A stretch of 8,348 nucleotides of DNA from Kiritimatiellales bacterium (GTDB lineage Bacteria > Verrucomicrobiota > Kiritimatiellia > Kiritimatiellales > Pontiellaceae), in the NCBI GenBank assembly GCA_021734595.1, contig JAIPIO010000178.1, positions 1 through 8,348 of the forward strand. Direction: 5' to 3'. The position numbers and the translations under genes were made by a program. Under the pieces are notes generated by a model, which searched no databases, was not told the DNA's origin, and saw only the letters and a list, made by a program, of their open reading frames with translations. Of this stretch, positions 1 to 6,457 are shown one piece after another (positions within the stretch are counted from its first letter, which is position 1; every line of letters starts with the position of its first letter).

Positions 1-828
1 GTTCTTTTCCATCTCATGCCCCAGAACGATCAACTGGTCCCGTCCGATATAGCCCAGCCGGTAGGCAATCTCCTCAATGCAGGATATTTTCAACCCTTGC
101 CGTTTTTCAATCGTCTCGACATAGCTGGAGGCGTCGTGCATGGCGTCATGTGTTCCGGTATCCAGCCAGGCAAACCCGCGGCCCAAACTCTGCACATTCA
201 GTTCGCCCCATTCCAGATACTGCTTGTTCACATCCGTGATTTCCAACTCGCCCCGCGCGGATGGTTTCATGGTGCCGGCAATTTCAACGACGCGGTTGTC
301 ATAAAAATAGAGCCCGGGAATGGCAAAGTTCGACTTTGGTCTTTCCGGTTTTTCTTCCAACGACAGCGCCCGCCCATCATCATCGAACTCCACGATGCCA
401 TAGCGTTCGGGGTCCATCACCTGATAGGCAAAGATCGTAGCACCACGCTCCCGGGAGCACGCCTCGTGAAGCATTGCGCTGAATCCATGGCCGTAGAAAA
501 CATTGTCCCCAAGAACCATGGCAACACGATCCTCGCCGATGAATTCCCGACCGATGATGAAGGCTTGCGCCAGCCCTTCCGGTCGTGGTTGCTCGGCGTA
601 GCTTAATTTGATGCCAATCTGCGAACCGTCGCCCAGCAGCTGTTCAAACATGGGCAGATCCTGTGGCGTACTGATAATCAGAATGTCCCGGATTCCAGCC
701 AGCATCAGTGTCGAAAGCGGATAATAGATCATCGGCTTGTCATACACGGGCAGCATCTGCTTGCTTACCACCTTGGTCAACGGGTACAGCCGGGTGCCTG
801 ATCCGCCCGCAAGAATTATACCTTTCAT
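1..828 (-). CDS. rmlA: Glucose-1-phosphate thymidylyltransferase RmlA/RfbA (3' end cut by window edge)
   Basis: This enzyme joins dTTP and glucose-1-phosphate to give dTDP-glucose and pyrophosphate in the cytosol, the first step towards dTDP-L-rhamnose and related dTDP-deoxysugars. The 276 residues visible start MKGIILAGGSGTRLYPLT, the nucleotidyltransferase glycine-rich loop (GGSGTR, residues 8-13), followed by KQMLPVYDKPMIYYPLS at 23-39. Further family signatures are LGDN with the metal-binding Asp near 108, EEKP at 158-161, GELEITDVN at 193-201 and WLDTGTHDA at 221-229, the last supplying the second metal Asp (223). RmlA proteins are usually about 290 residues, so only some 15 C-terminal residues are missing; the frame is open at base 1. 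The ATG at 828 is preceded by AGGAG (839-843) at a 10-nt spacing. A nearer ATG at 833 hits a stop after one codon. It follows the methyltransferase gene after 36 nt and is last in the visible unit; rmlB, C or D could lie beyond the left edge. Identity is very secure; which final sugar is made is not shown. Confidence 0.97.
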   Translation of the reverse strand, partial: MKGIILAGGSGTRLYPLTKVVSKQMLPVYDKPMIYYPLSTLMLAGIRDILIISTPQDLPMFEQLLGDGSQIGIKLSYAEQPRPEGLAQAFIIGREFIGEDRVAMVLGDNVFYGHGFSAMLHEACSRERGATIFAYQVMDPERYGIVEFDDDGRALSLEEKPERPKSNFAIPGLYFYDNRVVEIAGTMKPSARGELEITDVNKQYLEWGELNVQSLGRGFAWLDTGTHDAMHDASSYVETIEKRQGLKISCIEEIAYRLGYIGRDQLIVLGHEMEKN

Positions 829-864
829 AGCATTAAATCTCCTTTTCCTGTTCCTGAAATAAAA

Positions 865-1581
865 TCACTTAACCGCATCGATATAGAGCGACTCGTCTTT
901 ATGTTTCGCCAGATCCAGTCCGTAGCTGCTCCACTGGGGAACCAGACTCACATTGAATGGCTGTACAACTATATCGCTGTATCCAAGCTCGGCGAGTTTG
1001 GATTTGAGGTTGATCCGGTCATACATCCACTGATGCGTTTCACCGCGTTTGCGCGCATCTCCAAGCAGCCTGTTTTCAACAAACCGTCGAATTGGTTTCT
1101 GCCGGGCGGTGCCGTACGCTTCGCGCCGTACGGACTGCTCGATGATTTTTCCAACATATGCATCGTGGGTGCGCGAATCATCCAGAGAGCCATCGCAACG
1201 GTCGCAATGGGCGACGTAGTCCCGGCACAGCTTCTCAAAGTCAGGCACCGCGATACGCTGGATTCCGCCGGACTTCAGTACCCGGTAGATTTCCTTCATG
1301 AAATCCATCGCGGCATCGCGGTCGAAATGCTCCAGCACATGCGAATGATAAACCACGTCAACCGACTCCGACTCGAACGGCAATCTCTTTCGCAGATTAT
1401 GGACCCGTATGTTGCCAGGCAAGGTTTTGAATTTTTCCAACCGCTCCCCCCTCAGGATACAGGGCGTCAGTGCACGTAAAAGCCGCGACTGCCGCATGCG
1501 CAGATAGATCGACCAATCAATATTGATCACATCCTGATGGGGACAGGGATCGGTGCCGCAACCTAGATTCAGTATTTTCAT
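865..1581 (-). CDS. Class I SAM-dependent methyltransferase of a polysaccharide cluster (Methyltransf_11-like)
   Basis: A 238-residue cytosolic protein with the Rossmann-type methyltransferase layout. It starts MKILNLGCGT, where NLGCGT (5-10) is the SAM-binding motif I. INIDW (19-23) supplies the acidic residue after strand 2. LPFESESVDVVYHSHVLEH (67-85) is the motif around strand 4 typical of Methyltransf_11 proteins. GGIQRIAVPDFE (105-116) follows the helix containing EIYRVLK. The C-terminal ending ESLYIDAVK resembles a tail I associate with small methyltransferases of O-antigen and capsule loci. The substrate cannot be read from sequence; O-methylation of a sugar in the repeat unit or of a chain end is the natural inference from the setting. 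The ATG at 1581 lies 16 nt after the family 61 gene's stop; only a weak GGGAT lies upstream, so translation may be coupled to the preceding gene. An internal segment (about 118-185) rich in charged residues is longer than the minimal fold and may be a lid or substrate domain. Confidence 0.88.
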   Translation of the reverse strand: MKILNLGCGTDPCPHQDVINIDWSIYLRMRQSRLLRALTPCILRGERLEKFKTLPGNIRVHNLRKRLPFESESVDVVYHSHVLEHFDRDAAMDFMKEIYRVLKSGGIQRIAVPDFEKLCRDYVAHCDRCDGSLDDSRTHDAYVGKIIEQSVRREAYGTARQKPIRRFVENRLLGDARKRGETHQWMYDRINLKSKLAELGYSDIVVQPFNVSLVPQWSSYGLDLAKHKDESLYIDAVK

Positions 1582-1597
1582 GACAGATCCCGTTGGT

Positions 1598-2746
1598 TTA
1601 CAGGGAAAGGTTGTCCAGCCGTTCTTCCAGTCGCCGCAGATCTATTTTAAACGCGAGACGATGATCCCCTTCAAAGAGCAGGAAACTGTGTTCCAAATCC
1701 AGGCAGCGGGCAAGCCATTCAAAGCTTCCCAACACAAAATTATCGCCACAAAGCTCCAGCACGCGGCATCCCGGCGAAGCCCACAGCAGATTGGTCAGTG
1801 CCGATCCATGCCCGCCGCAAACCACCGAAGCCTTGCTGAACCAGCCCATTTGCTCCCGCAGGGACAGTTTTTCCGGTTCAAGAATCTTCCAACCTCTGGA
1901 ACGCATCAGGGCGCACACCTCTTCATCGTTTGCAATGCCCCTCGTCCAGTCGGCCCCTCGGCACAGATACAGTTTTTCACGGGACGTGTCGGCTTCGGCA
2001 TGCGGCAACAGCTTCCCTCTTAAAAAGTCTACGCCATAGGCGTTCCAGGCCCCCGTCATGGAAGTGAATGAACTGAAATAATAATGCTCCAGTTCAACCT
2101 GCGTGAAATCAGCTTCAACCACCCGGTTGGCAATACCGAACAGTTCGAACAGCTCCCGTTGCCACGGTGCGGGATGGGGCCGGATCAGGATTTTTGTGTC
2201 GGGTGGAAAACTTTCAAGCGCATGCAGCCGGGTCAACGCATCCATCAGGAAATGCCAGTACCCGTCATCGAGCCGACCGACAATGCTCGTCCAGTTTCCC
2301 TCCAACCGCAGAGGTATCCCGCGAACCAATGAATTGTAGGAAGCGTCGAAGCGGGCATATTCCCGACCGAACATCGCTTCTTCACACGCCCGCCGCCGGT
2401 CATCAAGCAGCACCAGGTTCGGGCCCGACAACCGGGCCCGGTCCACCCGCGCCCAGAATACCGGCCACGGCTGGAAGCCATCCTGGTTCAAGCCAGACCG
2501 CTTCACCAAAGAACCGGGGGCAAAAACCGGGACTTGTTGTGAGACAAAAAACACATGGCCCTCCGCCACGCCGTTCCCGAGTCGCTTGTGCAGCGAAAAC
2601 GTTCCCTTGGGAAAAGGAAGGAAAACGCGGCCCAAACCGAGCGCAACGGAACGCAACTTCCGCCAGATGCCGCGCAGCACCCGATACAAACCGCCGGACC
2701 GCCGCAGCTGACCGATCCAAAACTCCCTGGAAGATACTTTTGCCAT
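1598..2746 (-). CDS. Glycosyltransferase family 61 (DUF563) protein
   Basis: A 382-residue protein whose C-terminal two thirds match the DUF563/GT61 pattern. GYWHFLMDALTRLHAL (162-177) is the family's entry motif. KILIRPHPAPWQRELFELFG (185-204) follows. Next comes an arginine-containing strand, LYLCRGADWTRGIANDEEV (259-277), corresponding to the usual R-x-x-x-R-x-x-x-N-E-E segment. GWKILEPEKLSLREQMGWFS (285-304) leads to VVCGGHGSALTNLLWASPG (308-326), where GxHGxxLTN is the family hallmark. Family members transfer sugars such as xylose in eukaryotes; bacterial ones sit in polysaccharide loci and few have known activity, so donor and acceptor are unknown. The first 60 residues are basic and aromatic and could associate peripherally with membrane; no signal peptide is evident. 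The ATG overlaps the preceding stop as TAATG, a standard coupling arrangement, with AGGG about 12 nt upstream. An exact TTCCA-N5-TGGAA sequence lies within codons 282-287. Confidence 0.9.
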   Translation of the reverse strand: MAKVSSREFWIGQLRRSGGLYRVLRGIWRKLRSVALGLGRVFLPFPKGTFSLHKRLGNGVAEGHVFFVSQQVPVFAPGSLVKRSGLNQDGFQPWPVFWARVDRARLSGPNLVLLDDRRRACEEAMFGREYARFDASYNSLVRGIPLRLEGNWTSIVGRLDDGYWHFLMDALTRLHALESFPPDTKILIRPHPAPWQRELFELFGIANRVVEADFTQVELEHYYFSSFTSMTGAWNAYGVDFLRGKLLPHAEADTSREKLYLCRGADWTRGIANDEEVCALMRSRGWKILEPEKLSLREQMGWFSKASVVCGGHGSALTNLLWASPGCRVLELCGDNFVLGSFEWLARCLDLEHSFLLFEGDHRLAFKIDLRRLEERLDNLSL

Positions 2747-3654
2747 TACTCAGCAACCCTGCGGCCCATGTGGGAATGTAAAACATCAAACACATCCTCC
2801 GGCGCGGGATTCGTTGTCGTGTCGCTCACCGCTACGATATCCACGCCAAACGGATTGTGTTTTTTTGCGTACGCCATCCGGTGCGGCTCCGGTGCCCAGG
2901 TAACCACTGGTCTTGCACAGTAGACGGCCAGATGAATGGGGCCGCTTAATTCTCCGACCACCACGGTTGCAGATCCAATTACCGATACCGTCTCGTCCAG
3001 CTTTTCCGTTCGCCGGTCTTCGCACCCCTCAAAGCAAAGCGCATATTCTGGCAGTCCAATACAGGCGCAGCGCATCCCCGCCTGAACGCAGCGCCGAACC
3101 AGTTTTTCCGCCAGCTCCGGCCGATAGTTCCGGGATTGATCGGGACCGTCCTTCTCCATGGCCCGGAAATGGAAAACCACATCATATTGGAAACCGTTTG
3201 CCGCCGCACACAATGGCACGTGCTTTTGCCGCCAAAGTAACCGCCGATGCCACCCGGTGCAGAGCAGGTTGGTATTTAACAGGTCGTAATTTCGAATTCC
3301 GTTTTCTTCGGCAAACCGCCGGGCAAATTCATCCAATGATTGGAAAGACCGCTTGCCATACCAGTATCCGGCGGTTTTCAAATCGAACCCATGTTCATGG
3401 ACCGTGGTATTCGGCATCCGGTACAGCGGCTCGCGGCCCGGATACGTAATCACGTGCACTTCCTTGTAGCGCGGCGCCAGCCAACGGACAAAACTTTGGA
3501 ACTTGATGATTTCGATGCCAAACTCGCCGGCATACGGACCCACCACCAAAACCGGTCGGGGAAGCAGGCGCATGCGCAATCCAACAAGAACGGCTTTCAG
3601 CTTCTCGGGCAACCCCGGAAGATAGACCGGCTTGGTATTCAATTTTTTTGCCAT
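2746..3654 (-). CDS. Uncharacterised GT-B-like glycosyltransferase (GPxxGEFG family, heptosyltransferase-like C-terminus)
   Basis: A 302-residue protein that I place only loosely. VLVVGPYAGEFGIEIIKFQS (35-54) resembles the G-P-W-x-G-E-F-G-W-E signature of poorly described proteins in polysaccharide loci. Near the C-terminus, GELSGPIHLAVYCARPVVTW (234-253) is placed like the nucleotide-sugar motif of GT9 heptosyltransferases (GxxSGxxHLAxxxxxPxV), suggesting a GT-B fold. In between, YDVVFHFRAMEKDGPDQSRNY (157-177) could open the second Rossmann-like domain. Donor and acceptor are unknown. Start choice: the frame stays open to a TTG at 3798, but the 48 extra codons run through a palindromic repeat block and overlap the preceding gene, so they are probably not translated. 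I chose ATG 3654 (MAKKLNTK). A GTG two codons upstream (3660) is a real alternative, because AAAGAG lies 9 nt before it. The gene follows the family 4 gene after 124 nt, the widest gap in the window, and its TAA overlaps the family 61 ATG. Confidence 0.75.
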   Translation of the reverse strand: MAKKLNTKPVYLPGLPEKLKAVLVGLRMRLLPRPVLVVGPYAGEFGIEIIKFQSFVRWLAPRYKEVHVITYPGREPLYRMPNTTVHEHGFDLKTAGYWYGKRSFQSLDEFARRFAEENGIRNYDLLNTNLLCTGWHRRLLWRQKHVPLCAAANGFQYDVVFHFRAMEKDGPDQSRNYRPELAEKLVRRCVQAGMRCACIGLPEYALCFEGCEDRRTEKLDETVSVIGSATVVVGELSGPIHLAVYCARPVVTWAPEPHRMAYAKKHNPFGVDIVAVSDTTTNPAPEDVFDVLHSHMGRRVAE

Positions 3655-3687
3655 ATCCACAGGTTGGAACTCTTTCTTGACCGCCGT

Positions 3688-3702
3688 AGCCTTGCGAAGG
3701 CT
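3688..3702 (-). repeat. Small hairpin, 6-bp stem with CGC loop
   Basis: On the minus strand this reads AGCCTTCGCAAGGCT, a perfect 6-bp stem with a 3-nt loop, followed directly by ACGGCGGTCAAG. The string AAGGCTACGGCGG is of a kind I recall as a dispersed intergenic repeat in several environmental phyla; that is memory, not a search result. It lies between the palindrome cluster and the start of the GT-B-like gene and may belong to the same repeat block. Confidence 0.5.
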
Positions 3703-3705
3703 GGT

Positions 3706-3720
3706 TTCCAAAGAGTGGAA
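3706..3720. repeat. Additional copy of the TTCCA-N5-TGGAA palindrome
   Basis: The sequence TTCCAAAGAGTGGAA has the same 5+5+5 layout as the two hairpin arms, but its central five bases differ. It starts 31 nt before the nearer arm. Conserved outer pentamers with a variable centre look more like a bound or dispersed motif than a simple duplication. Confidence 0.65.
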
Positions 3721-3736
3721 TCCCGGTTGTCTAAGA

Positions 3737-3772
3737 TTCCAATGGTTGGAATGGTTTTTCCAACCATTGGAA
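3737..3772. repeat. Perfect 15-bp inverted repeat with 6-nt loop, each arm itself palindromic
   Basis: TTCCAATGGTTGGAA (3737-3751) and TTCCAACCATTGGAA (3758-3772) are exact reverse complements separated by TGGTTT. Each arm is also an internal palindrome, TTCCAA/TTGGAA around a 3-nt centre. In the minus-strand transcript it would form a stable 15-bp stem between the family 4 gene and the GT-B-like gene. Alternatively, each arm could be a separate binding site for a dimeric protein. No run of T follows on the transcribed strand (TCTTAGAC comes next), so it is not a classical intrinsic terminator. Confidence 0.9.
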
Positions 3773-3778
3773 GAGCGG

Positions 3779-4954
3779 TCATTCCACCGTTTTTTCAATG
3801 AATTCGTTGTACTGAACCAGAACGCGCTTTTCCTTCAGGCGCAGAAAGGCATCCTCGTAGAAAGAGGTCACCCATTCCCAGTTGTAGTAGTTTTCAATGC
3901 GCGAAGTAACCTTGGCGCGGAACGCCGCGGTCTTTTCCGGGTGATCCAGCAGATCCTGCATCACCTCGGTCAGCGAATCCTCCAGCCGCTCCTGATCGAA
4001 AAAGCAGCCGCAATCGCCGATCACTTCCATGTTCACTGTGGAATTTCGCACCAATACGCAGTTGCCAAAACCCATTTGATCGAGCAAGGCGGGCCGCGTC
4101 CCGTCGATACCCGCCGGCTGGACATAGCAATAGGCGTTGGCGCTCAGTTGCGCATAGTCGTCATCGAAGGCATATCCGGTAAAAACAACCCGGTCGTCAC
4201 CAGCCGCCAGCGCATGCAGGGACTTCTTGAATTCGTCCGCATAGGGCGCATCGCCAACCACCACCAGCTTTTTATCCGTCTCCAGTCTCTGGAACGCCCG
4301 GATCAGCAAATCGATGGCGTTTTCGGGAACAAACCGCCCCACGTAGAAGATGTAGTTGTCCGGCACCAGCCCCCATTTTTCCAGGGAAGCCGGCACCTCC
4401 GGCGCATCTTTGGCAACCCGATACCCCGTACGGATGTTGGCGCCATAGGGGGCAAAGATGCTTTCATGGTTGTAGAGCTTCCGATAGCGGTCCAGAATCC
4501 CCTGCGCATCGGCAACCACCGCGTTGGAACAGAAACAAGCCACCTTTTCACACCACTTCTGGTAGGTCTTGGCGAAGCCAGACCATTTGTCGCGCGCCCA
4601 ATCTTCGCCATCCACATTAATCAGCGTTTTCGCACCACTCATGCGCGGAATCCAGACCAACGGGCTATTGCCAACAATGCAGTAATAAACAATGTCATAC
4701 CCTTGGAAAAGCGCGTGCAACGACGACAAAGCGGTGTGCGTAATGGTATCCAGATGCTTCGTCGGAATCGATGGCAGCGACACGATGCGCACCCCCTTGT
4801 ACTCCTTCTTCACATCCTTGATGAAGTGCGACCGGTTGTACACCGTCACCGCATGCCCACGCTGCGCCAACCGAACGGCAAACTGTTCATAGAACTGCTC
4901 AAACCCGCTGTAGCGAGCCGGAATCCCTCTCGAACCGACCAATGCAATTTTCAT
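3779..4954 (-). CDS. Family 4 glycosyltransferase with DUF1972 N-terminal domain (rhamnosyltransferase-like)
   Basis: A 391-residue GT-B retaining glycosyltransferase of the DUF1972 plus Glycos_transf_1 type. MKIALVGSRGIPARYSGFEQ (1-20) is the DUF1972 signature, and NVDGEDWARDKW (113-124) corresponds to the family's usual VDG-x-EW-x-R-x-KW segment. The donor half contains YVGRFVPENAIDLLIRAF (204-221), VVVGDAP (231-237) and DGTRPALLDQMGFGNCVLV (284-302). In the last, Asp284 and Asp292 occupy the positions of the usual E-x7-E pair, so the second catalytic-site Glu is Asp here. Named relatives with this N-terminus include rhamnosyltransferases of streptococcal capsule loci, which would fit rmlA in the same cluster, but donor specificity is inferred only. 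The ATG at 4954 is chosen because the family signature begins exactly there and AAGGGA lies about 10 nt upstream; the frame stays open upstream to 5023 but would overlap the GT-C gene. It follows that gene after 40 nt. Confidence 0.92.
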   Translation of the reverse strand: MKIALVGSRGIPARYSGFEQFYEQFAVRLAQRGHAVTVYNRSHFIKDVKKEYKGVRIVSLPSIPTKHLDTITHTALSSLHALFQGYDIVYYCIVGNSPLVWIPRMSGAKTLINVDGEDWARDKWSGFAKTYQKWCEKVACFCSNAVVADAQGILDRYRKLYNHESIFAPYGANIRTGYRVAKDAPEVPASLEKWGLVPDNYIFYVGRFVPENAIDLLIRAFQRLETDKKLVVVGDAPYADEFKKSLHALAAGDDRVVFTGYAFDDDYAQLSANAYCYVQPAGIDGTRPALLDQMGFGNCVLVRNSTVNMEVIGDCGCFFDQERLEDSLTEVMQDLLDHPEKTAAFRAKVTSRIENYYNWEWVTSFYEDAFLRLKEKRVLVQYNEFIEKTVE

Positions 4955-4994
4955 TAGATAATTTTCCCTTGCCGAACCTCGAATTCTTCTGGTT

Positions 4995-6452
4995 TCAAGG
5001 GACTCTCCAGACGGTAAATCCATGGATCTGCAATTTAGTTTTCACATACCCACTTTTTTCTACAAAATTTCTGACAGCGTCGTGTGGGTCGGTAACCTCC
5101 GGGCGGGATATACATATCAAATCCGGCCTAGGCAGGTTAGTGACATCCTGCGCCGTTCCTGGATTTATTAATCCCTTCGGCTCATCATTGTCGAAGGTGG
5201 CTCCATAGAATTTGGCAGTCAGGTCACTGGCTATAAACCAAACCACTTTGCCTTCATGCTGGGCGTCCAAAGCAACCTGCACCGCCTTGCGATAATCCTC
5301 TTTTGCAAAACGGGACGAGAACCGCAGGCTCAACGCTGACCAGATTAAAACCATAATCAACACAATCCCAACCCATTTCATAATGCGATGAGAGTAAACA
5401 GCCGAAAGCAAGAGGGAAAGAACGACGGTATAAGCGGGTAAAACAGGTGCCAGATGACGCCCCCAAAATGGCCAGTTCACAACTGAGGCCAGCAAGAACA
5501 ATCCAGAAAAATTCAAAACGCAGATCGCAAGTAAAAAAAACAGTTCCAAGACACGGCTACGATCACGTTTAAGCAAATAAAAGCCATATATCGTTGTTGC
5601 TCCGATTAATCCTGTCAGCAACCCCATACCGACAAAGAATGGCCGACATGCGTTTATAATTGGACCCAAGCCTGTTCGTGCAGCATTGCGCAGTAACAAG
5701 TGGGACGGTCCCATCCCATTCAAACCAATCAGTTCATAAAAAGAGAACAGTAGGTTTCCTATCCCCAAAGACCATACCTTTGCTCCTCCCGCACCACCAA
5801 GCAATGTATGGAGAAAATAAAGGCCCAGCCCCCCGAAACACAATACCCCGACTGCCAAAGCAATCCACTCGTAACGCGAGGGCCATTGCCTGCGCTTAAT
5901 GAAAATTCCCAAGACCAACAGCCCCTGAACAACAGTCGGAATCACCCCCAGCATATGCAAGGCAGCGCTGCCCAGGGACGCTCCGAGAAACAAAGCCATT
6001 CGCCATTTTCTATTTCTGTCGTGATAGAAATCAAATAGCGCAACCAGCTGCCACATCGAAAAAAAGATCTGCATGGCATACGGTCGGAATTCATTCATAT
6101 ACCGCCATAAAAAGGGTTGCATCATTAAGACTAGGGGAAAAATGAGTACACGATTGTTACGCCCGAAGTATACTGCCCCAATAAATATTCCGATGAGCCA
6201 TACGAGATTAAACGACCGTAAAGCCCATTCGTTGGCAGGCACCAACTGAGCCCAACCCCAGACACCAAATACATAAAGAGGCATTTGCGCCTCCGAGTTT
6301 GTATCGTTCCATATCTTGTCCGCTACCTTGCTCAACGAAGACAACCCCGAATACGCGGTAGTTGTTCCTTCATCAACCCAGAATGATTCAGACGAAATCA
6401 TTAAGGATCCAACCAGCAATACAAGAACACTAAGTAGAATTACCCTAAACAC
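4995..6452 (-). CDS. Multi-spanning GT-C (PMT/ArnT-like) membrane glycosyltransferase
   Basis: A 485-residue integral membrane protein with about ten hydrophobic spans and a soluble tail of roughly 110 residues. It starts with a transmembrane helix (about 4-20), then an extracytoplasmic loop with FWVDEGTTTAYS (24-35); an acidic DE or D in this first loop is the conserved catalytic feature of PMT/GT39-like GT-C enzymes. YMNEFRPYAMQIFF (118-131) matches the E-x-RPYAL-type motif common in this superfamily, and RHLAPVLPAY (332-341) the RYxxPxxP motif. Such enzymes take sugar from a polyprenyl-phosphate donor and act on the periplasmic side. The gene directly follows a GtrB/ArnC-like donor synthase, which supports that role. 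The start is a GTG at 6452 with GGGGAG 5 nt upstream; the next in-frame ATG is codon 18, inside the first helix. Base composition differs: four 60-nt lines I counted by hand gave 105/240 GC, against 143/240 in four lines of the next gene. Acceptor and sugar are unknown. Confidence 0.88.
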   Translation of the reverse strand: MFRVILLSVLVLLVGSLMISSESFWVDEGTTTAYSGLSSLSKVADKIWNDTNSEAQMPLYVFGVWGWAQLVPANEWALRSFNLVWLIGIFIGAVYFGRNNRVLIFPLVLMMQPFLWRYMNEFRPYAMQIFFSMWQLVALFDFYHDRNRKWRMALFLGASLGSAALHMLGVIPTVVQGLLVLGIFIKRRQWPSRYEWIALAVGVLCFGGLGLYFLHTLLGGAGGAKVWSLGIGNLLFSFYELIGLNGMGPSHLLLRNAARTGLGPIINACRPFFVGMGLLTGLIGATTIYGFYLLKRDRSRVLELFFLLAICVLNFSGLFLLASVVNWPFWGRHLAPVLPAYTVVLSLLLSAVYSHRIMKWVGIVLIMVLIWSALSLRFSSRFAKEDYRKAVQVALDAQHEGKVVWFIASDLTAKFYGATFDNDEPKGLINPGTAQDVTNLPRPDLICISRPEVTDPHDAVRNFVEKSGYVKTKLQIHGFTVWRVP

Positions 6453-6457
6453 ACAAA

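Larger units (their letters stand above)
3655..3778 (-). other. Structured 124-nt intergenic element between two glycosyltransferase genes
   Basis: This gap is the longest non-coding stretch in the window and is packed with symmetry. It holds three exact copies of the 15-nt palindrome TTCCA-N5-TGGAA (3706-3720, 3737-3751, 3758-3772), a one-mismatch copy touching the downstream start codon (3655-3669), and a separate 6-bp hairpin (3688-3702). Start-to-start distances of the exact copies are 31 and 21 nt, close to whole DNA helix turns. No sigma-70 -35/-10 pair is convincing and no U-rich tract follows either hairpin. It may be a dispersed repeat insertion, a protein-binding array, or an mRNA processing or stability element; the sequence alone does not decide. 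Confidence 0.6.

Noticed and set aside
16..606. 196-codon plus-strand open frame
   Set aside because: It is antisense to rmlA, whose catalytic motifs are intact throughout this stretch; the plus-strand product resembles nothing known.
2167..2781. 204-codon plus-strand open frame rich in Pro, Arg and Ala
   Set aside because: It is antisense to the family 61 gene; the biased composition is what the reverse of that gene's codons would give.
3331..3345. ATCCAATGATTGGAA inside the GT-B-like gene as another palindrome copy
   Set aside because: It has one mismatch in the fixed pentamers, and single-mismatch matches are expected by chance at a fair rate in this much sequence; it lies in a plausible coding segment (FQSLDEF).
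3737..3772. Intrinsic terminator between the family 4 and GT-B-like genes
   Set aside because: The stem is strong but AT/GC mixed, and neither strand has a T-run directly after it (TCTTAGAC on the transcribed side, GAGCGGTC on the other).
4025..4043. TTCCA and TGGAA pair with a 9-nt spacer in the family 4 gene
   Set aside because: The spacing differs from the five-base centre of the other copies, and it is in coding sequence.
3632..4957. 441-codon open frame on the plus strand
   Set aside because: It lies opposite the well-supported family 4 gene and the end of the GT-B-like gene, has no recognisable domain, and its low-information composition (many His, Arg, Gln) is typical of an antisense shadow in GC-biased coding DNA.
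4955..5023. 23-codon upstream extension of the family 4 gene
   Set aside because: It would overlap the 3' end of the GT-C gene, and the conserved family N-terminus (MKIALVGSRGIP) starts exactly at the ATG at 4954, which has its own AAGGGA site.
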